64,000 nt of DNA from an uncultured Acinetobacter sp. (GCF_943914805.1 NZ_CALUDM010000002.1:1-64000); one strand, 5' to 3'. Numbered from the stretch's first letter, positions 26,550 through 35,691 are shown. Program-made: numbers and translations. The notes: generated by a model from the sequence alone, not told the origin.

Positions 26550-26581
26550 ATAAAAGAAAAGCCCCATTTCGGAGCTTTTCA
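26550..26581 (-). terminator. terminator after the desaturase gene
   Basis: GAAAAGC and GCTTTTC arms with additional CC/GG pairing form a hairpin; the minus-strand 3' side continues into TTTT. It lies 18 bases past the desaturase stop. Confidence 0.75.
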
Positions 26582-26598
26582 ATTAATTCAGACTTAGA

Positions 26599-27762
26599 TT
26601 AAGAAACTACGTTCTTTTTAATTCCACGCATTAATGTTTCTAAACGTTCACGATGGAAAGCAAGTTTTTGTTCAACCAATTGGAAATCAACTTTTAATTT
26701 CACATCCATTTGGTGAATCTTTTCAGCAACAGAAGCCTTTTTCGCTTGAAGCTCTTGCTCTTTCAATGATGCCCAATCGTTTAAAGTATGAGTAAATGCT
26801 TCATATTCTTGAGCAACTTTTTGTTTCATTGCCATAATATCATCACTGACATTATGCCCATAAATCGCAAGATCTTGTTCTGCGTATTTAAATCGCATTG
26901 CCAATTCAGCTTTTTTGATGTTGAAGTTTGGAATACGACGCAGATTTTTAGCTAAGCCAACTTTAGAACATGACCAAATCAGCCATTTAGTAGGATCATA
27001 TTGCCACCATTTCACCCCATTACGATAATCGTACTGGAAAATGTGATGATAGTTATGATAACCCTCACCCCAAGTCGCGATAGCGAGGACAAAGTTGTCC
27101 CGTGCAGTATTTTCGTCTGTATAAGGACGTTTGCCCCACATATGACAAAGCGAGTTAATGAAGAATGTGACGTGATGGCTGAAAATTAAGCGTAATAATC
27201 CACCTAATAATAATACGCCCCACATGTCGCCAACAGCCCAACCGATAGGAAGTAGGATCGCAGCATGTACTGCAATCACCAGTGGGATGTAGTACTTGTC
27301 TTGAAACATCACGACTTTGTCATTCAGCAAATCTGGTGCATTTTTATAGTTTTTTTCCGAAGACGGATAGTTACGTAACATCCAACCAATATGTGCAAAC
27401 CAGAAACCATTGTTGATTGAGTATGGGTCTTGATCAACATCATCAACATGACGGTGATGAGTACGATGACCTGAAGCCCAAAACAAAATACTGTTCTGTA
27501 CAGCAAATGTACCCATAATCATCAGAATGATTTTGAGTGGCAATGTCGCTTCATAAGCACGATGTGCCCATAAACGATGATAGCCAGCAGTAATACCTAA
27601 ACTACTTAAACCAAGTAAAACGAATAAACTAATCCAAGCCGCCATACTAAAATCATGATGGTAGGCATATAAAGGGATCGCAATTACGGCAATGATTGGT
27701 AGCAATACCAATGCAAAGACACCGATCCAATTTATTGGGGCTTTGGGTAGGGGAGCATTCAT
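26599..27762 (-). CDS. acyl-CoA/fatty acid desaturase (delta-9 type)
   Basis: A membrane di-iron desaturase of about 387 residues. Four predicted helices (about 12-60 and 150-200) and three His boxes are present: 'HRLWAH', 'HRTHH' and 'HNYHH'. These bind the two irons that insert a cis double bond, probably at position 9 of a saturated acyl chain. A C-terminal extension of about 100 residues is helical and charged, as in Acinetobacter and Pseudomonas DesB/DesC-like enzymes. Start choice is open: ATG 27762 is used; TTG 27768 would have AGGAG at better spacing. A DesT/FabR-like palindrome at 27856 predicts regulation by unsaturated/saturated acyl-CoA ratio. Confidence 0.87.
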   Translation of the reverse strand: MNAPLPKAPINWIGVFALVLLPIIAVIAIPLYAYHHDFSMAAWISLFVLLGLSSLGITAGYHRLWAHRAYEATLPLKIILMIMGTFAVQNSILFWASGHRTHHRHVDDVDQDPYSINNGFWFAHIGWMLRNYPSSEKNYKNAPDLLNDKVVMFQDKYYIPLVIAVHAAILLPIGWAVGDMWGVLLLGGLLRLIFSHHVTFFINSLCHMWGKRPYTDENTARDNFVLAIATWGEGYHNYHHIFQYDYRNGVKWWQYDPTKWLIWSCSKVGLAKNLRRIPNFNIKKAELAMRFKYAEQDLAIYGHNVSDDIMAMKQKVAQEYEAFTHTLNDWASLKEQELQAKKASVAEKIHQMDVKLKVDFQLVEQKLAFHRERLETLMRGIKKNVVS

Positions 27763-27855
27763 CTCCAACAGCACTCCTAAGAACCTTAATTAGGTAAAAA
27801 TCGAAAGCATAGCTTCAGTATTTTTCTAGGCTATACGTTCGTGGATATTAGCATG

Positions 27856-27873
27856 AGCGAACATGTGTTCACT
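27856..27873. promoter_or_regulatory. DesT/FabR-like operator
   Basis: AGCGAACA-TG-TGTTCACT is an 18-base inverted repeat with one mismatch, about 95 bases upstream of the desaturase start. The GAACA/TGTTC arms with flanking AGYG/CRCT resemble the operators of the TetR-type lipid regulators DesT and FabR. The regulator gene is not in this window. Confidence 0.55.
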
Positions 27874-27989
27874 AGTATTAGTGTACATCTGTATTGTATA
27901 AAACAGTAACAGAATAAAACATACATTTTATCGATTTGATCGGAAAAAAATAATGGTTCAAAAGTCGTATTTGTTTGTCAAAATAGTGT

Positions 27990-28029
27990 AAAAAAATTAG
28001 GCAACAAATTTTATCTATTACCTAATTTT
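27990..28029 (-). terminator. terminator after the glycerophosphodiesterase gene
   Basis: On the minus strand AAATTAGG pairs with CCTAATTT (plus further pairs) around a loop, and a run of seven T follows. It starts about 60 bases past the stop at 28090. Confidence 0.75.
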
Positions 28030-28089
28030 AACTATTTGATTATTAATGAAAATAAATTAATAAACTCAAATACTTCACAAAGCATTTTG

Positions 28090-28812
28090 TTATTTAATTT
28101 GATCTAATCCTACTTGCATCATTTTAGGGAAATCGGTAATCAAACCATTAATTGCCAAATCACGTAAATGTTGCGCACGTTGTAAGTCATTTACAGTCCA
28201 CACACTGACATTTAAATTGGCTTTTTGAGTCGCTTGGATGAGGTCATCCGTCGCCAATTGGTTCATCCAACCAATTTGGCAACATTTTAAAGCCAAAGCC
28301 TGTTCGATGGCTTTTTCTCCAATATCATCTTCGATGAGTAATCCATGTTTGAAATGGCTATTGTGCTGAATTAAGGCTTGGTGAATCTTGAGATCAAAAC
28401 TGGTAATGATCGCTGTATTCTCAAAATCTTGTAGCTGTTTTTGTAGTTCTAGTATTAATTTATCAGCATGTTGGTGCGTTTCTACGGCTTTTACTTCAAC
28501 TTCAATATGTTCAAAATCATGCATGATTTTTAAACTTTGGCGAAGTGTAGGAGTGATCTGCTTTTCCCAATCCATCCAAATATTGGCTTGATTATAGGGT
28601 TCAAGCGCTTTGCTATTTAAGCTGTAGAGTGGCTGATCTATACTCGTGGTTCTCAGAAAATTATCATCATGCATGATAATGAGTTCATCATCTTTAAGTT
28701 GGCGTACATCGAATTCAACTGCACGAATACCCAAATCATGGATATATTGAAATCCACCTAATGTATTTTCTGGTGCTTCGCCACGTGCACCACGATGTCC
28801 GATAATTTTCAT
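28090..28812 (-). CDS. glycerophosphodiester phosphodiesterase
   Basis: A 240-residue TIM-barrel phosphodiesterase (GDPD/UgpQ type) that splits glycerophosphodiesters to glycerol-3-phosphate and an alcohol. The catalytic signature is complete: 'IGHRGARGEAPENTL' (His and Arg), 'AVEFDVRQLKDDELIIMHDDN' (metal-binding E/D and second His), and later 'IEVEVKAV' and 'VWTVND'. No signal peptide is present, so it acts in the cytoplasm like UgpQ rather than periplasmic GlpQ. It is monocistronic, with a perfect GTTCTATT palindrome upstream at 28939 and its own terminator. Confidence 0.9.
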   Translation of the reverse strand: MKIIGHRGARGEAPENTLGGFQYIHDLGIRAVEFDVRQLKDDELIIMHDDNFLRTTSIDQPLYSLNSKALEPYNQANIWMDWEKQITPTLRQSLKIMHDFEHIEVEVKAVETHQHADKLILELQKQLQDFENTAIITSFDLKIHQALIQHNSHFKHGLLIEDDIGEKAIEQALALKCCQIGWMNQLATDDLIQATQKANLNVSVWTVNDLQRAQHLRDLAINGLITDFPKMMQVGLDQIK

Positions 28813-28938
28813 AATGAACTCAATGCCAATTGAATATATGCAATCACTTGAACTAAAACCTAAACGATGAGGCCTAAACTTTAGATTTAGCTAACACTAT
28901 TCACTTGAAGTTTGTCTTTTGAAAGCACACTTGTTTAG

Positions 28939-28957
28939 GTTCTATTTCGAATAGAAC
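28939..28957. promoter_or_regulatory. perfect palindrome, candidate operator
   Basis: GTTCTATT-TCG-AATAGAAC has perfect 8-base arms. It lies between the adenosyltransferase stop (29007) and the glycerophosphodiesterase start (28812), with an AT-rich promoter-like stretch nearby. No long T-run follows on either side, so an operator fits better than a terminator. Confidence 0.4.
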
Positions 28958-29006
28958 AGAATTCTATAATACTGTGAAAAACTCAGTTCTAGATTGTGAT
29001 TGATGA

Positions 29007-29591
29007 TTAAATCGTATCATTGATGTTTTTTTGCCACAAAACTTCATTGCCACCTTCAGCACGTTGTAAAGTACGTGAAGCAACGAAAAGCCAATCAGAT
29101 AAACGATTGAGTAGTTGCAAGGCTGTTGCTTGGATATTTTGATCTCGAGTGTGAACAGTCATCAAACTGCGTTCTGCACGACGACAAACAGCACGAGCTT
29201 GGTGTGCATAACTACAAACCAATGTACCAGAAGGTAAGATGAACTCTTTAAGCATTGGTAAGTCTTCATTCATACGGTCAATGTCTTTTTCAAGGAATTC
29301 AACACAAACAGGCTGTAATAAGTTGTAGTTAGGAATACAAACCTCACCACCTAAATCGAAAAGCCAATGCTGAATTAAGCTCAGTGATTTATCCCATTCT
29401 GCTTTTTCTGTGTCATTGATTGTACTAGCGGTAATTTGAGCACGAAGTACGCCAATGATCGCATTTAGTTCATCAACATCACCTAAGGCTGCAATACGTA
29501 AATCATCTTTAGCGACACGTGAACCATCGCCTAATCCTGTGGTGCCAGAATCTCCAGTACGTGTGTAAATCTTACTCAGTCTGTGTCCCAT
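29007..29591 (-). CDS. cob(I)alamin adenosyltransferase, PduO type
   Basis: About 194 residues; a trimeric PduO-type ATP:cob(I)alamin adenosyltransferase that makes adenosylcobalamin. The N-terminal ATP loop 'KIYTRTGDSGTTGLGDGSRVAKDD' and the C-terminal 'ARAVCRRAERSL', 'LLNRLSDWLFVASR' blocks hold the ATP and cobalamin residues of the family. Start ATG 29591 follows TAGGGAAAAAACT; the upstream in-frame codons to 29630 overlap a terminator and are not conserved. It lies downstream of btuB, separated by a strong terminator, so B12 uptake and activation genes are neighbours but probably separately transcribed. Confidence 0.9.
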   Translation of the reverse strand: MGHRLSKIYTRTGDSGTTGLGDGSRVAKDDLRIAALGDVDELNAIIGVLRAQITASTINDTEKAEWDKSLSLIQHWLFDLGGEVCIPNYNLLQPVCVEFLEKDIDRMNEDLPMLKEFILPSGTLVCSYAHQARAVCRRAERSLMTVHTRDQNIQATALQLLNRLSDWLFVASRTLQRAEGGNEVLWQKNINDTI

Positions 29592-29630
29592 AGTTTTTTC
29601 CCTAATCATTTCATTTGTAAAAATATACAT

Positions 29631-29665
29631 AAAAAAATGGATAATGCTGGAGTATCATTATCCAT
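29631..29665 (-). terminator. terminator after btuB
   Basis: ATGGATAATG (29637-29646) and CATTATCCAT (29656-29665) are perfect 10-base arms with a 9-base loop. On the minus strand the stem is followed by seven T. It separates btuB from the adenosyltransferase gene. Confidence 0.88.
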
Positions 29666-29746
29666 ATTAATAACCCTCTGTTTAGGCTGTTATGGTTATT
29701 ATGTGCCTAGAACTATAAATCTAAAACTATGAATCTAAACCTACGG

Positions 29747-31657
29747 TTAGTAACGGAAAGTTACCCCAGCTGAAGCAAGACGACCACCATTGATGTAATA
29801 GTAACCATTGCTATATGAGGTTGTTTTATATTCAACATCACCGATATTTTGGATATTCGTGAAGAGTTTTACATTTGGATTCACATTCCAAAAAGCATTG
29901 ACATCGACAGTGGCATAACCAGAAACGGTACTATTTTTCGGTCTAGATTTAGCTGAAAGTGAAGCACTGATCCCATAAACTTCGTTTTGGATACCTGTGG
30001 TCAAAGTTAAGCTTTGACGTGAACGACGTGGTAAATCTTTATCGGATTCTTTGTCTTTAGGTTGTACATAAGCATAAGAAAGATTGCTATATAGCTCATC
30101 ACTGGTCCAATCGAGATTAAACTCACCACCTGTAAAGGTCGCTTTTTTCACATTATATAAACGACCTTCATAAGTCACTGGATCAGTCACATAAGTAATC
30201 AAATCATCCACTTCATTACGATAGGCAGACAGTCCCATGCTTAAATTGTCTGTAATCTTTTGGTCAAGACCGACTTCATACGAAACACTTTCTTCAGGTT
30301 TTAAGTCTGGATTACCACCCCAACTGAGTGCATAAAGGTCATTATTGGATGGCGCACGGAATGCTGTACCAATATTGGTATAAATACTGGTCATCGGTAA
30401 AATTTGATAACGAGCAGCTGCTTGACCCACGGTATGCGTACCAAACGTTTCATGATCTTCTACACGTAAACCCAATTGCGTGTGTAATTTGTCAGCTTGA
30501 TATTGGTGCTGTACAAAATATCCTGTGCTATCAACATCTTTGTTGTAGTCTACGCCATAAAAACCACTGCCAGAAAGCACATCAGATTTTACATTTTTAG
30601 TCGCTACACCCGCTAAAATGTTCTGTGTCGGTGTGAATTGCCACTTGGTATAAAGCTCAGCTTCTTTGGTGGTGTTGTAAATCGCATCATGTGAATCATT
30701 TTGCTCTAAGTCATCTTTAAATTGTGACAAGCGCGCATTGATTGAAAGGCTGTCATTGACATTGACACGACCTTTTACATTAATGATTTCATTCTTAAAA
30801 TCTTGAGAGACATTTTTTAAACCAATCAAGTTCCAGTTGGCATCATTAATGCCATCGACATAAGTCGAGGTACCTTGGTTTTGTGAATAGTCTACAGATG
30901 CAGCATATTGTTCTTTTTCAATACCAAATTTGGCGCTAAAACCTTTTTGGTCATATGCGCCTGCTTTTACATTGGCGTCTTTAAAATCTGTAACTTGTGT
31001 ACCATCGGATTCTAATCTTTGTCCACGAACTTGTGCATAAATACCGTTTTCAGCGAGATCAGCACCAACCACTGATTTATAGGTATTGTGTTCGCCGATT
31101 TCCCCAGTCACAAATGCACCAGTTTTTTCAGGTGTTTTTGAAATCAGTTGAACCACACCACCAATCGCATCTGTTCCATATAAAACAGAAGCTGGACCTT
31201 TGAGTACTTCAATTTGTTTAATATCGGTTGTATCAATAAATGCAAGTGAGGCTGAACCCGCAGAGCCTGTATTCAAACGAACACCATCACGTAATACAAG
31301 GGTATGTGTTGAATTTGTGCCACGTGTGAATATAGACGCAGCTTGTCCATAACCACCGTATTGCATCATATCAATAGATGCATCACTCATCAGCAAATGT
31401 GGTAATTCAGCAATCGGTGACTGTTCTAGAATATGAGGATCGATAATTGAAATACGTGCAGGAATATTTTCAATTTTTTCTTCAGAGCGAGTGGCTGTGA
31501 CCACAATGGTGTCAAGCTGAGAGTTGACTTCTGAATTTGAAGATGTCGTTTCAGCAAAAGTAGTAGAAGATAACCCCATCGCAATTGCGATAGCACCTAC
31601 AAGTGTCGTAGGTTTGAAAGCTGAAAGTTTATAAAAACCAGACATGATATGCTCCAT
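29747..31657 (-). CDS. btuB: TonB-dependent vitamin B12 receptor BtuB
   Basis: About 636 residues. A signal peptide is cut near 'TTFA/ETTS', then a TonB box around 'LDTIVVTATRSEE', a plug ('LPHLLMSDASIDM...', 'VLKGPASVLYGTDAIGGVV') and a 22-strand barrel ending in aromatic 'VTFRY'. It imports cobalamin across the outer membrane using TonB. The cobalamin riboswitch immediately upstream confirms the substrate. The start is between ATG 31657 and ATG 31645; both have purine-rich sites, and I use 31657 because GGGGAG in the loop of an adjacent hairpin sits seven bases before it. The longer frame to 31717 would begin inside the riboswitch. Confidence 0.92.
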   Translation of the reverse strand: MEHIMSGFYKLSAFKPTTLVGAIAIAMGLSSTTFAETTSSNSEVNSQLDTIVVTATRSEEKIENIPARISIIDPHILEQSPIAELPHLLMSDASIDMMQYGGYGQAASIFTRGTNSTHTLVLRDGVRLNTGSAGSASLAFIDTTDIKQIEVLKGPASVLYGTDAIGGVVQLISKTPEKTGAFVTGEIGEHNTYKSVVGADLAENGIYAQVRGQRLESDGTQVTDFKDANVKAGAYDQKGFSAKFGIEKEQYAASVDYSQNQGTSTYVDGINDANWNLIGLKNVSQDFKNEIINVKGRVNVNDSLSINARLSQFKDDLEQNDSHDAIYNTTKEAELYTKWQFTPTQNILAGVATKNVKSDVLSGSGFYGVDYNKDVDSTGYFVQHQYQADKLHTQLGLRVEDHETFGTHTVGQAAARYQILPMTSIYTNIGTAFRAPSNNDLYALSWGGNPDLKPEESVSYEVGLDQKITDNLSMGLSAYRNEVDDLITYVTDPVTYEGRLYNVKKATFTGGEFNLDWTSDELYSNLSYAYVQPKDKESDKDLPRRSRQSLTLTTGIQNEVYGISASLSAKSRPKNSTVSGYATVDVNAFWNVNPNVKLFTNIQNIGDVEYKTTSYSNGYYYINGGRLASAGVTFRY

Positions 31658-31658
31658 A

Positions 31659-31677
31659 CATTCACTCCCCGTGAATG
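31659..31677 (-). promoter_or_regulatory. hairpin presenting the btuB ribosome-binding site
   Basis: On the minus strand CATTCAC and GTGAATG pair perfectly with GGGGA in the loop, directly before the ATG at 31657. It lies just after the cobalamin aptamer and may be the expression platform that controls translation. Confidence 0.6.
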
Positions 31678-31696
31678 ATTGAGTTAAAGGGCACAA

Positions 31697-31890
31697 CAAG
31701 CAGGTATCCGGACTCAAATATAGAATCTATGTAGATCCAAATTATTCCACCTTCCCACAAAATATTGCAGTGGTGTAAATCTGACGATTTATAAAGAATA
31801 ATATTTCATTTTACCGTTGCGGGGGCAGTGTTGGATTTGCACCAACTTCCCTAAGCTTAAGCTATAGACTTGTTGCATTTGCGCGCAGTA
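31697..31890 (-). ncRNA. cobalamin riboswitch
   Basis: Read on the minus strand, the leader contains the family's conserved blocks in order: a 5' stem near 31890-31850, GGTGCAAATCC with CACTGCCCCCGCAACGGTA (31845-31815), a B12-box-type GCAATATTTTGTGGGAAGG region, and the 3' AGTCCGGATACCTGC (31716-31701) closing P1. This is the AdoCbl/MeCbl-sensing aptamer. It lies upstream of btuB and represses it when B12 is plentiful. Confidence 0.93.
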
Positions 31891-32022
31891 TAAAGTCAGA
31901 ATACGAATTAAACAATGTCGAACAGATAATCAGATTGAACTTTAACGCAAGCGTCTAAAATTGCATTACAATGATTCGCCTAAACGACCTTAGTGAAAGA
32001 CACTGAATTAAGAGTGATGAAT

Positions 32023-32673
32023 ATGCGTACTCGTGCCAAAATCTGTGGAATTACCCGCCCACAAGATATTCAAGCCGCTGTTGAAGCAGGTGCAGATGCA
32101 ATTGGTCTAGTGTTTTATGAACCTAGCCCGCGCAATGTATCGATTGAATTGGCAAAACAGTTGGCGCACATGATTCCACCTTATGTCAATATTGTCGGAC
32201 TCTTTGTAAATGCCAGCGCAGAAGAGATTGCGCAAGTTTTACAAGATGTTCCTTTAGATGTGATTCAGTTTCATGGTGATGAAACTGCTGAACAATGCCA
32301 GCAGATTGCACAATATAATAAACGTCGTTGGTATAAAGCGATTCAGATCAAACCTGATTTAGACAATTCAGAAATCATTACGACAATTCGGCAATATCAA
32401 CAGGTTGGTGCGAGTGCTATGCTCTTAGACGCATGGCATCCTGAACTTAAAGGTGGAACTGGACACAGCTTTGACTGGTCACAATTTCCCAAACTGGATA
32501 TTCCTTTAATTTTGGCAGGTGGTTTAAAACCTGAAAATATTGAAGAAGCGATACAAACGACTCAAGCGTATGCGGTTGATGTCAGCGGAGGCGTAGAATC
32601 CGCAAAAGGTATTAAAGACCAACAACTCATTGAAAAATTTATGCAAGGAGTCCAACGTGGATCAGCAAAGTAA
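32023..32673 (+). CDS. trpF: phosphoribosylanthranilate isomerase
   Basis: A 216-residue TIM-barrel enzyme that isomerises N-(5-phosphoribosyl)anthranilate to CdRP in tryptophan synthesis. Signatures include '[10 protein letters not shown]' with the catalytic Cys, 'FVNASAEEI', 'VIQFHGDE', 'LLDAW' with the catalytic Asp, and the phosphate-binding '[10 protein letters not shown]' and '[15 protein letters not shown]'. ATG 32023 is used with AGAG eight bases upstream; ATG 32017 is also possible. It overlaps trpB by 17 bases, so they are translationally coupled. A trpFB operon apart from trpA is known in Acinetobacter. Confidence 0.95.
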   Translation: MRTRAKICGITRPQDIQAAVEAGADAIGLVFYEPSPRNVSIELAKQLAHMIPPYVNIVGLFVNASAEEIAQVLQDVPLDVIQFHGDETAEQCQQIAQYNKRRWYKAIQIKPDLDNSEIITTIRQYQQVGASAMLLDAWHPELKGGTGHSFDWSQFPKLDIPLILAGGLKPENIEEAIQTTQAYAVDVSGGVESAKGIKDQQLIEKFMQGVQRGSAK

Positions 32674-33910
32674 TCAACAAGATAATTTACAAGATCAAGT
32701 GATTGACTATACCCAATTTCCAGATCAAAACGGACATTTCGGTATCCATGGCGGACGTTTTGTGTCAGAAACTCTTATGGCTGCTTTAGAGGATCTAGAA
32801 AAACTCTATTTCCGTATGAAAGATGATGCTCAGTTTTTGGCAGAATTCGACCGTGATCTTGCCTACTATGTAGGTCGTCCTAGTCCTTTATATTATGCTG
32901 AGCGATGGTCAAAAGAGTTGGGTGGTGCGCAAATTTACTTAAAACGTGAAGATCTGAATCATACAGGCTCGCATAAAGTGAATAACACCATTGGTCAAGC
33001 TTTATTGGCAAAATTGTCAGGTAAAAAACGCATTATCGCAGAGACAGGCGCAGGACAACATGGTGTTGCAACTGCAACGATTGCTGCACGTTTAGGTCTG
33101 GAATGTGTCGTTTTCATGGGTGCAGAAGATGTAAAACGTCAAGCTATGAACGTGTATCGTATGCGTTTATTGGGCGCTACGGTTGTTCCTGTGGAAAGTG
33201 GCTCTAAAACATTGAAAGATGCCATGAACGAAGCAATGCGTGATTGGGTGACCAATGTTGATTCAACTTATTATGTGATTGGTACGGTTGCAGGGCCACA
33301 TCCTTATCCGCAATTGGTACGTGATTTCCAATCGATTATTGGTCGTGAAGCACGTAAACAAATTCAGGAACAAGCAGGGCGTTTACCTGATGCCTTGGTA
33401 GCATGTGTAGGCGGTGGTTCAAATGCAATGGGCCTATTCTATCCATTCTTAAATGATCAAGATGTTAAAATGTACGGTGTTGAAGCTGCGGGTTATGGCA
33501 TTGAAACAGGTAAACATTCGGCACCATTGAATGCAGGTCATGTCGGTGTTTTACATGGTAACCGTACTTATTTGATGTCTGATGAACAAGGTCAGATCAT
33601 TGAAACACATTCGATTTCAGCAGGTCTAGATTATCCAGGTGTAGGCCCTGAACATAGCTTCTTAAAAGATATGCATCGTGTTGAATATGTACCAATCAAT
33701 GACAATGAAGCTTTACAAGGTTTTCGTGATTTAACCCATATTGAAGGGATTATTCCTGCATTGGAAAGTTCTCATGCGATGGCTTATGTCACTAAACTTG
33801 CGCCAACAATGTCTAAGGATCAAATTATTATTGCGACTGTTTCAGGTCGTGGTGATAAAGATTTGATGACTGTGGCACGTATTGATGGTGTGGAAATGGT
33901 TGAGATGTAA
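32657..33910 (+). CDS. trpB: tryptophan synthase beta chain
   Basis: A 417-residue PLP enzyme that joins indole and serine to form tryptophan in the TrpA2B2 complex. The PLP Lys is in '[14 protein letters not shown]', the phosphate loop is '[10 protein letters not shown]', and 'GRGDKDL' ends the protein. GTG at 32657 is the start: AAGGAG lies six bases upstream and the longer frame from 32630 adds only trpF-encoded sequence in another frame. It is coupled to trpF. The alpha-subunit gene trpA is not downstream; a REP-like region and a DUF1543 gene follow. Confidence 0.96.
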   Translation: MDQQSNQQDNLQDQVIDYTQFPDQNGHFGIHGGRFVSETLMAALEDLEKLYFRMKDDAQFLAEFDRDLAYYVGRPSPLYYAERWSKELGGAQIYLKREDLNHTGSHKVNNTIGQALLAKLSGKKRIIAETGAGQHGVATATIAARLGLECVVFMGAEDVKRQAMNVYRMRLLGATVVPVESGSKTLKDAMNEAMRDWVTNVDSTYYVIGTVAGPHPYPQLVRDFQSIIGREARKQIQEQAGRLPDALVACVGGGSNAMGLFYPFLNDQDVKMYGVEAAGYGIETGKHSAPLNAGHVGVLHGNRTYLMSDEQGQIIETHSISAGLDYPGVGPEHSFLKDMHRVEYVPINDNEALQGFRDLTHIEGIIPALESSHAMAYVTKLAPTMSKDQIIIATVSGRGDKDLMTVARIDGVEMVEM

Positions 33911-33994
33911 CTGTTTTGGAGGAGTTTTAGATTGATATTTTTGAATATCAATAGATATCTTGCAAAAGTCAAAAAATGATCGAAAACTAATATT

Positions 33995-34118
33995 GAGAGT
34001 CCCTTCTCTTGCGCCATATATGGCTCAGGGAGAAGGTTAGGATGAGGGGGATTTATCATATAAATCCTCACCCTCTTGCGCGTAATAACGCTCATCTTTT
34101 AAAAGGAGAGGGAACTTC
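33995..34118. repeat. paired REP-like element
   Basis: Two related units in opposite orientation: the left contains TCCCTTCTC and GGGAGAAGGTTAGGATGAGG, the right CCTCACCCTC and AGGAGAGGGAA. They meet at a perfect palindrome GGATTTAT-CAT-ATAAATCC (34049-34067). This is the layout of a bacterial interspersed mosaic element downstream of trpB. Confidence 0.7.
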
Positions 34119-34316
34119 CATTATAAATAAATGTTCATCACAACTCGACTTAAGCAAAAAGTCCAATACATTTAAATGAAATCTCTCCTAGCTTCCCTTT
34201 AAAAAAAGATGGAAGCCCAAGATTTATATGGATAACAAGTTTTTTATTATCATTCCATCTAAATCATTATTTAAAAAGATTTCTAACCAACAAGATTCAA
34301 TTGATTGAGCTTAAAA
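34119..34316. repeat. intergenic stretch with second repeat unit
   Basis: Non-coding, AT-rich DNA before the DUF1543 gene. Positions 34179-34217 (ATCTCTCCTAGCTTCCC, seven A, GATGGAAGC) are a diverged copy of the hairpin unit at 61600-61632. I see no RNA gene. The promoter of the DUF1543 gene must lie here but cannot be fixed. Confidence 0.5.
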
Positions 34317-34826
34317 ATGTCTAGTTTATTTATTGTTATGTTAGGTGGTCGCCATGCACGCGCCAATACTGAAGTCCACGATGTTGTCCTTGCGGTAGGT
34401 GATTCACTTGAAGACATTTATCCTCAACTCAAAAATGCATGGTTTGCTGAGCCGCAAGGTTTACATATTGATGCATGGGCGAAGTTGCAGGGTTTAACAT
34501 TTGAGAATAAAAATTATCAAATTCATTTTACAGATGCTCAACCGAATCAAGCAGATCAAAAACTGTGGTTGATCAATCTCGGTGGTTATGATGCACGTGA
34601 ATTTGGCGAGTTACATCGCTATGTGCTGGTTGTTGCACAAAATTCTATGGTCGCAAAAGAAAAGGGTAAACAGTATTTTGCAGCGCATTGGCAGAAGCAA
34701 CATACTGATCGTGTTTTAGAGGTAGATGATTGTATTGCGATTGATCAAGTGCATGGGCGTTATGTACAGTTGGTTGAGGGTGAATTTGCAGAAGGTATTT
34801 GGGAGAATACTTATTTACAGATTTAA
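34317..34826 (+). CDS. DUF1543 domain protein
   Basis: A 169-residue cytoplasmic protein with DUF1543 in two parts: 'LFIVMLGGRHARANTEVHDVVLAVGDSLEDIYPQL' style N-terminal block (LGGRHARANTEVHD is the hallmark) and 'LINLGGYDAREFGELHRYVLVVA' in the middle, which repeats the LGGYD/LGGRH theme. The two halves look like a tandem of one small domain. The family has no known activity. Start ATG 34317 is preferred over TTG 34305 for the conserved N-terminus. It is transcribed alone after the repeat region. Confidence 0.8.
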   Translation: MSSLFIVMLGGRHARANTEVHDVVLAVGDSLEDIYPQLKNAWFAEPQGLHIDAWAKLQGLTFENKNYQIHFTDAQPNQADQKLWLINLGGYDAREFGELHRYVLVVAQNSMVAKEKGKQYFAAHWQKQHTDRVLEVDDCIAIDQVHGRYVQLVEGEFAEGIWENTYLQI

Positions 34827-34941
34827 AATGAAATTTTTTTAATTATTCTTTGTTAAAGCAATGGATTGAATGCGATTAAAGAATTAATAAATAAAGGGAA
34901 AATACTGGTCAAGAATAAGATTAAAGGAGGAAATAATCAGA

Positions 34942-35484
34942 ATGAATGTTCAATTTATTGATGAGCTTGCATTAGATGCCGAAACTAAATTACAAATTGC
35001 AGATTTAATGAAGCTTTGCTTTCCAGAAGAAGATTTTCATGGCCGGCATTATTTTAAACAACTCCCGCATTATCGATTATTACTTAAAAATCAAAACCAA
35101 CTGATTGGACAGCTAGGTTTGGATTATCGTGTCATGACTTTAAACGGTGAACCGATCAATGTACTCGGCGTGATGGAGTTTGCTATTCACCCTAAATATC
35201 AAAAGCAAGGTATGGCAAGGCTTTTACTCAATGAACTTGATCATTTAGCACAAAGATTTCAGGCAAATATCGATTTTCTATTTCTAGTGGCTGATCAGCA
35301 TGATTTTTATCGAAAATTTGGTTTTCAATTAACTGCTCAACATGCGCGATGGTTAGTTACGGAAGAACATATTAACTATGGCATGAAAGAAGGCTTTTTT
35401 GATGCTTGCTTGATGTATAAACAAGTTGGCACAAAACCATGGGTTGAAAATGGAAATCTCGATTTTATGGGCTATTGGTATTAA
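34942..35484 (+). CDS. GNAT-family N-acetyltransferase
   Basis: A 180-residue acetyl-CoA-dependent acyltransferase. The GNAT core has strand 'NVLGVMEFAIHPKYQKQGMARLLL' with the acetyl-CoA loop Q-x-x-G-M-A near residues 90-97, followed by 'DFLFLVADQHDFYRKFGFQL', where the late Tyr often acts as general acid. The N-terminal 'LCFPEEDFHGRHYFKQLPHYRLL' shares the pattern seen in aminoglycoside-2'-acetyltransferase-like GNATs, but the substrate cannot be read. AGGAGG lies about 11 bases before the ATG. It is monocistronic. Confidence 0.8.
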   Translation: MNVQFIDELALDAETKLQIADLMKLCFPEEDFHGRHYFKQLPHYRLLLKNQNQLIGQLGLDYRVMTLNGEPINVLGVMEFAIHPKYQKQGMARLLLNELDHLAQRFQANIDFLFLVADQHDFYRKFGFQLTAQHARWLVTEEHINYGMKEGFFDACLMYKQVGTKPWVENGNLDFMGYWY

Positions 35485-35691
35485 ACTTCTTATCACATAA
35501 ATGTATAAGCAATGAATAAATACATCAATACACGAATAAAAACAGTAATTTTGCTTAAAGCACTGCAAATTCAATCGTTATATGATGCTTATCAATAAAA
35601 TCGCTATTAAATATGTAAAAAACACATTTAGTTGCTAGATCAAATCTCGTTATATTGTCCGTCGTTATAATGAAACTACTAGCTGTACGCC

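Noticed and set aside
29637..29665. GATAATG...CATTATC as a Fur box
   Set aside because: Perfect arms with a 9-base loop followed by seven T on the minus strand fit a terminator after btuB better than a 19-base Fur site.
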